Positions 11,516 to 23,461 of a stretch of DNA of 64,000 bases are shown piece by piece; within the stretch, counting starts at the first letter, position 1, and every line of letters begins with the position of its first letter. The position numbers and the translations under genes were made by a program. Source of the DNA: Tetranychus cinnabarinus (Eukaryota; Arthropoda; Arachnida; Trombidiformes; Tetranychidae). The stretch is from the NCBI GenBank assembly GCA_022266195.1, contig WHVY01000010.1, forward strand, positions 1,716,374-1,780,373, read 5' to 3'. Under the pieces are notes generated by a model that did no database searches, was not told the origin of the DNA, and saw only the letters and a list, made by a program, of their open reading frames with translations.

Positions 11516-12135
11516 ATGGATGCTGCTACATCAACTCGTTCCTATATCTGTGAAAATTGTAGCCAGTCTATGATAATACGCTCATCTTCATCTCAAATTG
11601 ATGGCTCAATATTAAGGAAGCTTTCTGGAAATCTGAATGATGGATATATCGCCACAGCAGGTGTATCGAGTCAAACTGGACACTCTGAATATGATGATAA
11701 CAGTTCAGGTTTGGACGAAAATTAGAGTGCCAGTAATAGCTTCTTGATCGCCAGCGATTTAATGTTTGAAAATAAAAGTGAAAATTCAAGTAAATTTCCC
11801 TCATATTACTCACTATTTGAAATGATTTCAGAGATAGCGTGAAGAAAGTGTTGAATGAAATTCAAAAGAGTTAAGCAAGATTCCTATTTGGAATAAATCC
11901 AATATTTTATTTTAAAGCTATAGACGGCCAAATACAATGTACTTTTACTAATTAATGTTTGTTTCTCCTATTTATCCTCAGAATGCACCTGATTTTGCAA
12001 CTCTTGCAACATTCGAAGACTTGGGTCATGATATGAGAATCACTAGCAAACTATTTGACATACTTTCAATCCATCATTGGTCATCCTCCATGTGAAGACT
12101 AGCATGTTTCATCGGCTGATAGATGAATGCAAATT
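11516..12135 (+). pseudogene. BECN1: Beclin-1 pseudogene, 5' part (exon 1)
   Basis: From the ATG at 11516 the frame follows exon 1 of the intact gene at 16393: an N-terminal Cys-X-X-Cys, then QIDGS, SQTG and the acidic SEYDDNSSGL stretch. It then hits a stop (TAG at 11723-11725) where the intact gene has a His-Gln. Further on, an insertion of about 170 bp interrupts it, and the BH3-like region reappears at about 12025-12070 (HDMRITSKLFDIL) before breaking off. Exon 2 is absent. Unit 2 of the tandem duplication carries the working gene, so this is the decayed copy. Confidence 0.9.
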
Positions 12136-12427
12136 TTGTTCGATTATCATCTAGATAAAAATGAAATAAGTACATGAATTTCAGTTGGCAGTAAGGAGGT
12201 GAATCTGTCTATATTTTTGTGCTATCCCCAGTTCATATGCACTTTCCTGATACCTTCCAGGATAACCTGCTTGTTTCAAAAAAATACCTGCGTTTGAATT
12301 AAATCAGTTGGCAAGCGAATTTCTAGAAAGACATGAAAGACATACCCGACTGCTGATTCTGATGTAAAATGTCTTATTGCAACAGATTGAGAAACATGTA
12401 AATAAATACAAATAATCTGGTTTAAGC

Positions 12428-12497
12428 AAAAAACCTGTTTCCGGTACAAATTTCCCCAAAGGGTCGATGCAAAAATTGCTAACTCTGATTCAAATTA
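12428..12497 (+). repeat. Direct repeat flanking the MFSD10-like pseudogene, left copy
   Basis: About 70 bp resembling 14487-14552 with scattered mismatches. The common core includes a CCCCAAAGG block and the shared end CTAACTCTGATTCAAATT. Both copies bracket the transporter pseudogene inside the Beclin pseudogene, and neither is found in the intact Beclin gene. Confidence 0.75.
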
Positions 12498-12499
12498 AG

Positions 12500-14267
12500 A
12501 ATTCAAGAAACATCATGAACCATTCCTGTTATATCATCTTCATCTCTTTAATTCTTGATTTATTAGCTTTTACAATTTATTTTACCGCTCATGCCATCAA
12601 TATTGGATTATTATGAAACTAATGATTAAGTGAGTACAACATTTATTCATTCATTTTTCATTTTATCTTAACTAATGTTTGTTTACTTTTTCAATTTAGA
12701 ATGGCCTTTAATTGCAACTTAACGATATCGGTGAAACATTTAGAGTATATTGTGGTGCTCCAAATGATTTAAATAAATGGATGCACTGGTGCATTAGGAT
12801 CTTGGTTATCTTTTTTGCTTTCATCTCTTCACCGTTCATCGGGGCCTTTTCCGACGTCTATGGACGCCGTGTTTCAATGTTGTTATGTTTGGTGGAAATA
12901 GCTGTTTCTCATTTTCTCTGATCAATGTCTCAAGGATCGTTCCTTTTGCCATTGCTCGTACGCTAGGGGACTTGTTTAAAGGAAATGTCAGTCTATCTAC
13001 GGCAATAATTACTGACCTATTGACTCAAGCTGAAAAAGCTAAAGGAATGGCGTTGATTGCTGTTGCTTTCCCAGTTGGTTTTATTTTTGGTCCTCTTTTT
13101 GGTGCCTTCTTTTCCTACTATTCATAAACTGTCCTTTCATCGAGCCAACAATTTTTCGCCTTACCCGCTATTTTTTCTAACGTTTTGGCTGTTATTAATA
13201 TTATTTTTATTTACTTATACTTCAAAGAGTCCATTCCAAAAGCCAATCGGGTAAGAATTTTTTAATCTCTATTCTGATTGCAATCTTATTTTTGTAACCC
13301 ATTTTTTACCTCTTCAGCCCAAGTCAATCATCAAAGGCTTCATGCAGGCTATTGGATATGTTAACCCGATTTATTTGTGCCCGTCTTTCAACTGTTCAAA
13401 AGATTGGCAAAGAAGGTGCGTTTAATTTCATTTGACCTTTTGTTATATGATGAATCTTTGACAATTTGATTTATTCGTATTTTCCCTTTCTTTCCACTCA
13501 AGACTTACAAGTTATCTGTGATTCAGGATTCATCTATTTTCGTTACTTATTCTTCTACTCTGGCCTCGAATATATTTCTTAACTCACCATAGATTCATAG
13601 ACACAAGGTAAATAGATTGAATAAATCTCCAAGTTTTGAATTTCTTATTTATGTATTTTGTTTTTTTTAGAATGCAACAAGCAAAAGCATACTCATTCAG
13701 TGATACATTAATGGCTTTACTTCAAGGAACTTGTGTCCGGCGTATAAAACCCACCAAAGAGCTCAAGATAATTAAAATAGTGAATAAACTGAGTTTTTCA
13801 ATCGACAATTATGCTCACATATATTATTTATTTAATTTAAGGGCTTAATTGTTATTGTGTTGGCATTCTTGACAATCGGACTATCACCAAACAATTCCTC
13901 AACTTTATTCAGGGCTAGCTTTCTATTCATTTCCATCTACCGCTGTTGTGCCTTGTCTAACAACTCTAGCATCATCAACTGGACCATCAGACCAAAAAGG
14001 GACTGTCCTTGGTACATTCCGATCTCTAGGTTCATTAGCTCGAGCCTTTGGTCCAATTGTGTCTTCGCTAAGTTAGTTTGTTTTTACAACAATTAATAAT
14101 CACGTCTAATCTTTTCAATAATTTTTACAGCATATTGGAGATTTGGACCTGAGATATGTTTCACAATTGGAGCATTATTCTTTGTTTTCGCGTTTATATT
14201 ATCAAGACCGTTATCTAATCGACTGAACCCCGCTAAAATACGCCCATGCGGTCAAGCATATGGGTAA
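12500..14267 (+). pseudogene. MFSD10: MFSD10/rtet-like major facilitator transporter pseudogene
   Basis: Translated pieces follow the MFSD10 (tetracycline-resistance-like) MFS family in order. There is an N-terminal helix with LDLLAFT at about 12555, then SPFIGAFSDVYGRR at 12825-12870 (the MFS loop motif). FKGNVSLSTAIITD follows at about 12976, then GLEYIS near 13565. Late segments read DQKGTVLGTFRSLGSLARA (about 13995-14050) and end in a TAA at 14265. Damage includes a frameshift near 12920, an in-frame TAA near 13125, a stop after GLEYIS, and another frameshift near 13930. Several splice sites remain (donors at about 13251 and 13413, acceptors at about 13318 and 13670), so it came from a DNA copy and not a retrocopy. 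No intact parent is in this window. Confidence 0.85.
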
Positions 14268-14486
14268 ATTTAACCAACGAGAAATTGACTCAAAGACTGA
14301 TTTTAATTCCAACGCTCAAAGATCTCATGTTGATTATGTTTATTCTTATATTCTATTGAGTAAATTTTATATATCGATTTAAAAATTGATCTTTACATTC
14401 CCTATTCACTATTCATCACTATGAATACTCTTTAACTTTGATGTTTTTGTATTCTAATTCATTAAGTTGTCTATTTTCAATCAATT

Positions 14487-14552
14487 TAAACCTTTTTTCG
14501 GTATGAACTTCCCCAAAGGGGCGATTCATAAATTTCTAACTCTGATTCAAAT
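14487..14552 (+). repeat. Direct repeat flanking the MFSD10-like pseudogene, right copy
   Basis: Partner of 12428-12497. It ends directly before the acceptor of the decayed Beclin exon 3. Confidence 0.75.
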
Positions 14553-14573
14553 TTATATTTTTTGTCTTCCCAG

Positions 14574-14735
14574 GTAGAGTTTTTGTTGCGTACTGACGAT
14601 GGAAATTCATTTGGGACAGTTGCCAAATCATTCAGTTGATTGGACAGAGATGAAGTTACTCAAAGTCAAAGACCTTTTGATTAGAGCATATTTGCTTCTG
14701 CCAGAAAAATTATTCTTGTTATTTGACAGGCTCTT
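14574..14735 (+). pseudogene. BECN1: Beclin-1 pseudogene, exon 3 remnant
   Basis: An intact-looking acceptor (CTTCCCAG) is followed by a degraded copy of Beclin exon 3. The segment LGQLPNHSVDWTE matches LGRLPNHPVDWTE of the intact gene at 17383. The frame is then lost. The remnant runs straight into the UBE2D copy 3 repeat unit, marking the tandem-duplication junction. A shorter version of the same junction is seen at about 9780-9810. Confidence 0.85.
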
Positions 14736-16030
14736 TAGAAATCAAGGTGACTCTTTAATTAATATGAGAATTAATTTCAAATAAACAGTGTAGAGATAAG
14801 TCATCGATTGGATTAATCAATTTTAGTTGATTTATACATATTAATTCCCCGGATTTAATTATATCACCGTCATCGTTTTAACCGGGTCCCTTTGAAAGTT
14901 GAGGTGCCTACTTAATGGCTAGTGTAGTTAGCTCTCAATTAAATCGTTGATTACTCTTTCTCGTTATGGTAAAGAAGGAAGAGAAATGAAGGAATAGAGA
15001 GAGAGAGAGAGAGGAGATAATAGCAAGACAGAGAAGAACAGAAAAAATGAGCGTAGAAACAGTGGTGTAGAATGCATGGAGAAAAGAGAAAGAGAAGGGA
15101 CGGGAATAGATAAAGAAAGGGGAAATTAAGATTGATCAGTGACATTCTTTACTCCTAATAGGGCATCACATGGCATATTTTCTAGTCCATTCACGTCCCA
15201 TTTCGTTATATTTTTCTCTGTCCGTTTTATATAACTTGGCGATCTCAGGTACCAATGGATCATCTGGGTTTGGATCACAAAGTAAAGAGCATATAGATAG
15301 CAGTACTTTGGATATGGTTAGAGCTGGCGACCATTGTGACCTCAGTATATCCAAACAAATAGAACCATTACTGTTTATATTAGGATGGTATATTCGCGTT
15401 GTGAAAGCTACTTTGGGTGGTTTAAAAGGATAATCCGTTGGAAAATGAATTGTTAGAAAGAATACACCGCCTTGATATGGACTATCTGGAGGTCCCATTA
15501 TAGTTGCTTGCCAATGAAATAAATCATCACCAACAGGTCCAGCACTACATTGGGCAGGAGGATCTCTCTTTAAATCTTCCAATTCTTTCTTAATACGTTT
15601 TAAAGCCATCTTTTCAACAACTAAATTAATAAATTATTAGATGTGGTTAGGTCACAATTTAAAAGGTTTTAGATTGATACAAGTTAATTTTCACAGTAAA
15701 GAAATGACTTAACAAGGGATGGTTATAATATTTCTTTTGGTTGGCGCTCTATTTAATTGATTTACAATTAATTTACAGTTTAATCTACATTTTAATCACA
15801 TTTATACTTACGTAAGATTAGGTACTACACCAATTTATCCTTTAAAGTCCTAAAAACGACCGAATATTTGTAAAGCTTTCTACTTTAGCTATAAGTAAAC
15901 GTGGAAAACAATTGTGTAAAAGTGAACCCAACAAGTAATGACACAACCAGAATATAAGTATATTAAGAGACAATCCCTTCAATATATAAAGTTTTTTTTG
16001 TTTACTACATTTTATACTTTAATATCAACA
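14700..16030. repeat. Tandem duplication unit 2, UBE2D portion (matches 9780-11175)
   Basis: Direct repeat of 9780-11175, offset by about 4.9 kb. It contains UBE2D copy 3 and its 5' flank, and homology stops at about 16030, shortly before the intact Beclin gene. A GA-dinucleotide run lies at about 15000-15015. Confidence 0.85.
15166..15609 (-). CDS. UBE2D: E2 ubiquitin-conjugating enzyme UBE2D/effete, copy 3
   Basis: Intact 147-residue E2, protein-identical to copy 2, with Cys85 and HPN 75-77. It is head-to-head with the complete Beclin-1 gene, with 783 bp between the two ATGs. A 5' UTR intron is predicted at about 15621-15811, as for copy 2. The near-identity of the coding sequence against more divergent flanks suggests selection or recent duplication. 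Confidence 0.93.
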   Translation of the reverse strand: MALKRIKKELEDLKRDPPAQCSAGPVGDDLFHWQATIMGPPDSPYQGGVFFLTIHFPTDYPFKPPKVAFTTRIYHPNINSNGSICLDILRSQWSPALTISKVLLSICSLLCDPNPDDPLVPEIAKLYKTDREKYNEMGREWTRKYAM

Positions 16031-16392
16031 ATTTAATCTTAGTGATTTGTTAAGTTGATAAGCCTATGAGCTTAACAATTAATTAAATTTCTTGATAAGC
16101 AAATTTTTGGTTCGATAAACCATTTTTTCGTGATTTACTGTTAAACCTGGGAAAATAGCACGATAGTATAAATAAGCTATTCTCAGAGAGTTCTTTATCC
16201 AATTTTTTTGTTGATAATGTAGTTCCACCAGTAGATGGCCTTCCAATTTTTTTTTGTTTTCAAATCTAAAAAATAGTAAATATTCAATTTGTTGATATGT
16301 GATTAATCCTTGTTGTTTCGCCTGAGATTGGATTATTTATAGTATTTATCATATTTATTTCTTAATTTTATCATTTCTAACTGCTAACAATC

Positions 16393-19300
16393 ATGGAGGC
16401 TTCTTCATCGAATCGTTCCTATTTCTGTAAAAATTGTAGCCAGCCTTTGATAATACACTCATCTTTATCTCAAATTGATGGTTCAACATTAAGTGAGCTT
16501 TCTGGAAATCTAGATCTTGATGGACATATCGCCACAACAGGTGAATTGAGTCAAACTGGAGACTCTGAATATGATGATAACAGTTCAGGTTTGGAAGAGC
16601 ATCAGAGTGCCAGTAATAGCTTTTTGATCATCGGTGATTCAATGTTAGAAACTAAGTCACATGATTTGGCAATTCGTGAAATGTTCGATATGGGACACGA
16701 TATGAGGATCACTAGTAAACTATTTGACATACTCTCTGATAAATCAATCGTTGATCATCCTTTGTGTGAAGACTGTGCTGATTCATTAATCGACAAAATG
16801 GACCAAAAACTTAAAACACTTGAAGAGGAGTGTAAGGTGTACCGAGAATGCCTTGGAAAATTAGAGAAGAAGACGAAAAATGATAATCCAGAATCTAATC
16901 TGGAGCACCTACAACAGCGCGTTATTCAGCTACAATTAGAAGAAAAACGGTAAACATTTCATTTCTCTTTCTTAATCTCAATATGAAATCTATTGTTTCT
17001 ATAACTGTTCTTTTTAATTTTCTAGATTGATCGAAGAATTGACCAAAGTTGAAGCACAAAAGAAAAAGTTTGATGAAAAGATTCAAGCTCAAGAAGCAGA
17101 AATCAATGTTTTATTGGAAGAGAAGGATAAATTCAAAAGAGAGCACAATTATCTAAAAAAGACTCTTTTTGAAATCGATGATGAAAGATTGAACGTTGAA
17201 AATTCCAAAAAATATATATCAAGACATCTCGATATATTACGCAAAACCAATGTTTTCAACGCGACCTTCCACATTTGGTTTGTATTAAAGCATAAAAATA
17301 AGCGATACCCGAATTTTCACACATTTGTTTCTTCATTCTATTCAGGTATAGTGGACACTTCGGTACTATTAATGGATTCCGCTTGGGACGACTACCAAAT
17401 CATCCAGTTGATTGGACGGAGATAAATGCTGCTTGGGGTCAAACTACTCTGCTATTGTTTGCTCTTGCTAGAAAAATTAACCTAACTTTTGAAAGATACA
17501 GATTGGTTCCCTATGGTAACCATTCATTCATTGAAACCTTAGAGGATAAACCAAAAGAGCTTCCTTTGTAAGATCTCAATTATTTTATTTGCATTTCATT
17601 GTCTTAAAATTTTGATTATGAGTTTGTAAATCATCAATTATTTTTTTACTAACACATTTTTAGATATGGATCTGGTGGCTTTAGATACTTACTCAATAAC
17701 AAATTTGATCAAGCTATGATAGCTTTTCTTGATTGTATGTCTCAAGTCGTTGCAGAAATTGAAAGAGTCGATAAATCCTGGTATTGTCCATACAGGTAAA
17801 AGCGCAAGTTTGGTTCAAAAATTGACATGTTTTACACAAAACCTATTTTGACAATTCACCTTATTCTTATCTTTTTATACTTTCAGAATGGACAAAGAAA
17901 AGATAGAAGACACAAAACGAAACAATTGCTATTCTATTAGGTAAATAATCTCTTATTTATTTCTACATTTTTTTTCTGATATTCTGTCTGAGATAATCAA
18001 ATCGAGAGAGAGTTTACGGAGTGTGAGAAGTGTAAAAGTAAAGCAATAAAAAGCAAAGAAAAAAGAGACTTATGATGAGAAAATGAAGGTAAAGCTGCTA
18101 TTATTTTATTATTATTATTACTATGATTATTATTACCATTTACCTTGGTTAGTCGTGTTCATCTGAACCACAAAATTTAATATTTAACCAGAGGCTTAAG
18201 TTGGTAATGAAAAAGAAAGTGAAGAAGAAGAGAAAAGAAACAAGAAAAAGAGTAAGAATATGCATACTTTTAGTGAATGGATCCATCAGAGCGTAAAATT
18301 GGACTAAATCGAGAGTGAAAGGCACACCACGTTGGTGGTTCTCTCTCTTGTATTTCATCTCTTTCTTTAATTTATTTCAGTTTCTTATCAGGTTCATGAA
18401 GAAGTTATTTGTAGACATTTAACCTTAAACTGTTAATTTCGGTTACCCGTGTTGTCTCTTTGTGCACTTTCTGGGTTTCAATGTTGAAGAGATATTTGGA
18501 AAGGCAGTTTCATTAGGTAAACCCAGTTGGTCATTAATTGACAGGAAACTCGCTAGTGAGAAAGCGTTACCTTTTTGTATGATATTTCACGCTATTTTTG
18601 CGATTTACTTAGCTTTCTAGGTAAAATGGGTTTTGTTTGTGTGTTTAATCATTCAATTTGCCCTAATAAGTTATTCATAGCAAAGCTCGCCATAGATATA
18701 CTTGAAACTATTGAAACATAGCTCTGAAATGTCTCAATTTTAAAATTAGACTCTATTAGTATGATCTAATAGTATGATAATAATAGCATTGATTACTCAT
18801 GATAAACGCCTTATTCGAAACACATGTTCTACTTTTACTCTCTTCTATTTCCTTTTTTTTACCAGGCAATATCAATAAACGCTACACTAATGTTGCAATT
18901 AATAAATTAGTTTACTCTGAAAAGATCTTTTTTCAGTTAATTGCCATTTAATATGATCATTAAATGACAACTTAATGCTGTTTTTCAATTTTACAATAAC
19001 CAATCATTGACTTTGTATACTTTAAATGAGCTGTATTCAATCTGATCATTGAAGCAACAGCGTTAAATTGTTAGGATCTTACTGCTAACTTCAATTTTCA
19101 AATCTTTCAAGCCTTTGTTGTTTTATCAAGTAATTCAATAGCTAACGAATCTATGGAAAATTTATCTCAAATTTTATTTTATTGCTTAAATTACGACTTG
19201 AAAAATTAGTGCGATCAATATTTCAACTCACTCGATAAACTTGTCAAGATTAAATTTAAAATAATTGAGTTATAATACTAAAATTTTATTCTCATTTATC

Positions 19301-20138
19301 TGTACAAAATTATTATCATGTTAAAAGTTGAGCAATTTGAGTAAATTGAGATGATTCGTGTGAAGATTGAGACGAAGATGAAAAGTGTAAAGATATTTAC
19401 CGAGAACAAGAAAAGATGGAAACCAAACTATTTTGAGATTTAAAAGATGATGATAAAGATGATGATGATGGTGGTGGTGAAGATGATATTTTACTCTCAT
19501 CTCTATCTACTATCCATCTATCCTTTATTGAAGTCAAGAAATTAATACGAGAAAATAAAACGACTATAAATTTGGCTGAACTCTTTTATGATGTTGTTGA
19601 ATTTACTTTTTTTAAGCTTGCTTCTAATTGAGATGAAGTTACCACCCGTAACTTTCATTTTGCTGCTTTACGTTCCTAGTAAACACATTTACTCTGTATT
19701 TACCATCGACGAAGGTATAAACACTAAGAGAACACATAAAGACGCCCTTTTATTAGTAGACCTCGTGATTGACCCACGTTACGAACAAACCTTTAGGCTA
19801 TTTCCTCTTCCATAGACTTACATGGGAATCTTAACTTCTCTTTTTTGTTACTTGTTAAAAAGTTTACCCAGTTTCTCACTTTTTAAGCTTACCTTACCTT
19901 TTAGTGAAATCTTAATTCCTCCAAATTACCTACTTAAATCCTCCCTTCCAATTGACATATTTTTTAACAAATTTACTATTCTTTCTTTCTGTTGCCTTAC
20001 AGAATCCAATATAATTCGGAGGAGGAATGGACCAAAGCATTGAAATATATGCTTACAAATCTGAAATGGATATTAACTTGGGTGGCTCGACCTGAAACAA
20101 GTGAAAGATGTGACTCTAGCGTTTCCATCACTAAATAA
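16393..20138 (+). CDS. BECN1: Beclin-1 / Atg6
   Basis: Scaffold of the class III PI3-kinase (VPS34) complex that starts autophagy. Six exons: 16393-16949, 17026-17277, 17346-17567, 17664-17795, 17887-17940 and 20003-20138, joining in frame to 450 residues, the same length as human Beclin-1. Domains in order are an N-terminal CXXC (Cys12, Cys15), an acidic Ser-rich linker, a BH3-like segment at about 95-118 (DMRITSKLFDIL) and a second CXXC (Cys125, Cys128). A coiled coil follows at about 130-235, then the evolutionarily conserved domain with TNVFNATFHIW, NEINAAWGQT-like and RLVPYGNHS motifs, ending in EEEWTKALKYMLTNLKW. The last intron is about 2 kb, against 70-100 bp for the others, and the inverted duplication begins inside it. 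The C-terminus has about 18 extra residues after the usual end. It converges on Wnt6 copy A. Confidence 0.95.
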
Positions 20139-21374
20139 GACATCAAAAATTGTCGATTTAGACAGCTAAAACAGAGGCCAAAAACCCAAGTGATATAATG
20201 AGGAGAAAAAAATTATCCATTAATTTATACGTCAACCAAGGATAGGCGAGCCAAATAAAGCCTGAGAACGTTGGTTTACCATTTTAAACAAAAGCATTCA
20301 ACTCAAGTTGATTTCATTACAAATAATTGTCCCTCCTCACAACAAACCGATAATTTTGTGAAATCCTTCAAGTTCAAGCATAATTTCATTTTTATTGATC
20401 TCATTAATTGAGTGAAAGATAAACGTTTTTTCATCTATTTTTCATAGACAAAAATTTGTTTCACATTTATTTAAAAATTTTTTAAAAAATGGATGCAATT
20501 GGATTTCTTCCATTAAATGCACGATGATGATAATGAAGATGATGATGATGGATATGTTGATGTTAGAGATGAAAATGGCAATCATGATTATTAGGTTGTA
20601 CAATTTGATATAAAAAATGCGGTAACAAAGTTGTACCTTAAGCTTTTCTTAAATATTTCATTCAAAGTTAGTTTCAGCAAAATAATGTGACCAGCTCATA
20701 TTTTTCACATTCTTGTTGTTGGTTGAATCCTCAAAGAGCTCGACTGCAAAATAACAAAAACAGATACAAATGTATTCACAAGTTGGATTCAGCATTGATT
20801 GGATCGAGCAGCCAAACAAGAAGTGTGCAAGACCCAAATGGTGTCCAGAATCGGGTTCAATCGGATTTCATATTCATTTTTTTCAGATGCACAGGTTTCG
20901 TTTAACGAACACTGGTGGAATCACGAATACTCCTGGATCCGGATGGAAACATTTCCTTGATTCAAAAAGCCGCCATCTTCTCGAAGACAACAAGAGATGT
21001 TTGATGTGTTTAGTGACGGATCGGCGGGTTCAATAATGAAAATTGATGTTGTATGAAGATTAATAACAGAGCATTTTACAAATGCAATTGATGGCTTTCA
21101 GCAGATCAAACAGCTTGGGTTGGCGGTTCATTTTACTTCGTCGATTACTCGATGTCAGTCATATTTTTCAACAGGCTTATGAGTTTTCAAATCAGTTTAG
21201 ATTCCTGCATGAACTGAGCATCTGACCGAGAGAAAAGTAGAGATAAATTTGAAGAGATTGTTGCATTTGTTTGGTTTCAAACAAAACTGGAACAGTTTTT
21301 TTCTGTTTGATTGACAGGAAAAAATGAAAGAAAAAAAGAGGAAGAAGTTCACGTTTTGACGGCGTTTCACTTTT
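20139..21374. other. Intergenic between convergent Beclin-1 and Wnt6 copy A
   Basis: No gene recognised. It holds several GAT/ATG-rich simple tracts (for example about 20522-20550) and is duplicated on the right arm at about 39604-40685. Confidence 0.5.
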
Positions 21375-23461
21375 TCATTTGCATGAGTATATCGTCATTT
21401 TTTGTGGGCATACATTGCAAGTTACTTCACAGCACCAATTGAATCGACAATTACAAGTCTTGTTGACATTTATTTGCTCTTTTCTAGCACCACGACCACA
21501 ACAAAGCAGATCACAGCCGTCAACACCCTTTGATGTAATATTGCATTCACGCCCATGAGTACCTAATGAACCAGTTGATCTATCAGCTTCGCAGAAGTTG
21601 GGCGATTCCTCCGAGTAAACCAAATCCTCTGAGCTTGGTAATTTGATTGAACTGATTTCAGGGGTAAAACTGCGGCCATCATTTGTGGCAATCACTTTTG
21701 AAGCCCCATCAAATTTGTCTTTTAAAATAGCTCCAACTTCACGGAAATGTGGTAATTTTAACCAACACGTTTGGACTGTACAAGATCCCGACATTCCGTG
21801 GCATTTACAGGCTTTTTTCATGTTCATTTTGACTGCCTGAAAAATAGGAAAGGAAAAAAACAGAAAGATTATTTTGATGGAATCGAGAAATTTCAATTAA
21901 ATTGGAAACATAGAGGATAAAATTGCCAATTAGTGTAAAATTGTAATATAAAACGTTCAACATTTATAAAATCAAAAACTAGTCACTTGAGGTGATGAAA
22001 ATACACAATAAACAAAAACAACTGTCTTATATGCTTTAAAAATATTTCTAAATTAAATAAATTAATGATTTTAGATTCGTAATTAACTAAAAAACAATTA
22101 TTTGGGAACAACCAAATGATAAACGCTTAATTAGTCACTATTTATTCACTTAAAAGCACCATAAGAGTTGCCTTCTTGTTACTAATTCAATTTAAAAAAA
22201 ACGTTTGATTTTGGAGATAACAGCTTATTCACATTGTCATAGTGCAAAATTGAGCGGTCTTCTCTCTCTGTTTTCAATAGCAGTTTCTTTGTCTTAAAAT
22301 TAATCAACTTAAAACCGCACTGAATATTTTTTTAAACACGTTGCCTCAAAATTTCTTTATCTTTTCAACATGAATATCAGCTTGTGCTAAATTCATATTC
22401 AGTGAACATTCAACTTGAAATCTTACTTTTTTTATTGTGTTTGTTTTTTTATAATTTGAAAATCATCACCAACAAGCAATGTTTTGCTGACTAGATAAAT
22501 TGACTTACCAATCGTCCTGCTTCATAGTTGTGCCTTAAGACCAGCGTTTGGACATCATGGCCCTTTTTCAATCTACTTTCCAAAAATTCTTTAGACTTTT
22601 TATACCCAAAATCAACATTATCACCACAACCACGGAAATCAAAATCTTGAGTCAATGAATTATCTGATTGAGGAGAGGACATCATAAGGCAAGAACAATC
22701 GAGAAGAGTTCCTTGGCTACATGCTTTAGCTAAGCTATGTGTCATTCCAGCTGCTGTGATAGCATGAACGAAACCAGTCTCCCGAGTATCTGAGGAGAGT
22801 ACAGTAATCAACATTCACAGTTTTATTGATAGTCAAGCAACCTTCAGATCATCTGAAGTAAATTGAGGAAACAGATAAAAACAAATGGATGGAAGAAGAA
22901 TCAATTCAATGTGCAAACATTTTCAACTTTCGGTATTTTAATTGATTCCTTATTTTCTAACACCCTTTCTTTCTCTCTGTCTTCACTCTATTCGCGTGTC
23001 TTCTTTCTTTTAAAATAACAATCAAATCAATTAATGCTTGCCATGTTATTTGTTTCTTCTTCCATATCAAATTAAAAGCTTAAAGCTTCCAGAAGTGGGT
23101 AAAGCAAACAGACATCTTTAGACGTTTACCTCTCAAAAGGATCTTCCTCATCGACCTTCGCGTTGATGTACAATTCCATTGACGATTACGGAACTGATAT
23201 TCACACTCTTTACGGGCAATTTTGGCACCTTTGGTTATTTCCCGAATGATCTCCGGTTCTTTTTCACAAATACCTGTTTGTTTACTTTTCAATCGACCTG
23301 CTTTACGGCAGATTTTATTCGGATCTAAAACAAGTTTCATTCCCGTACTGCCGAGTAAATATACAAGAAAAAAAAGACAAAGATTAGGATCCAAGTAAAT
23401 CAAAAACAATGCACGAGATAAGTGTAAAAATGACGATGAGTTTCCTTCTTCTTTCGTTCAT
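21375..23461 (-). CDS. Wnt6: Wnt6-like secreted ligand, copy A
   Basis: Cys-rich lipid-modified morphogen that acts through Frizzled/LRP. Clear exons on the minus strand are about 23130-23347, 22509-22789 and 21375-21836, with GT-AG borders and clean phases. Hallmarks are DPNKICRKAGRLKSKQ, the RNRQWNC motif, DTRETGFVHAITAAG, the acylation motif CKCHGMSGSC, TCW, and the CDLLCCGRG-CNCRFNWCC end typical of Wnt6. All key Cys appear present. The 5' end is uncertain. An ATG at 23459-23461 opens a signal-peptide-like stretch (Arg-Arg-Arg-Lys then LIVIFTLISCIVF), but that frame stops before the Wnt domain. An intron, or an unseen upstream exon ending at GTATGA (about 23466), is needed. Copies B and C instead read straight through. 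As the original locus with intact cysteines, this is the copy most likely to act as a normal Wnt. Confidence 0.8.

Noticed and set aside
18095..18130. CRISPR-like or satellite array
   Set aside because: Only a short (TTA)n microsatellite. No spaced direct repeats of CRISPR type are present anywhere, as expected for a eukaryotic nuclear sequence.
19588..19815. Identical 75-codon frame in both arms (also 41011-41238)
   Set aside because: It lies in the last Beclin intron, is Leu-rich and low-complexity, and the adjacent intron sequence is just as similar.
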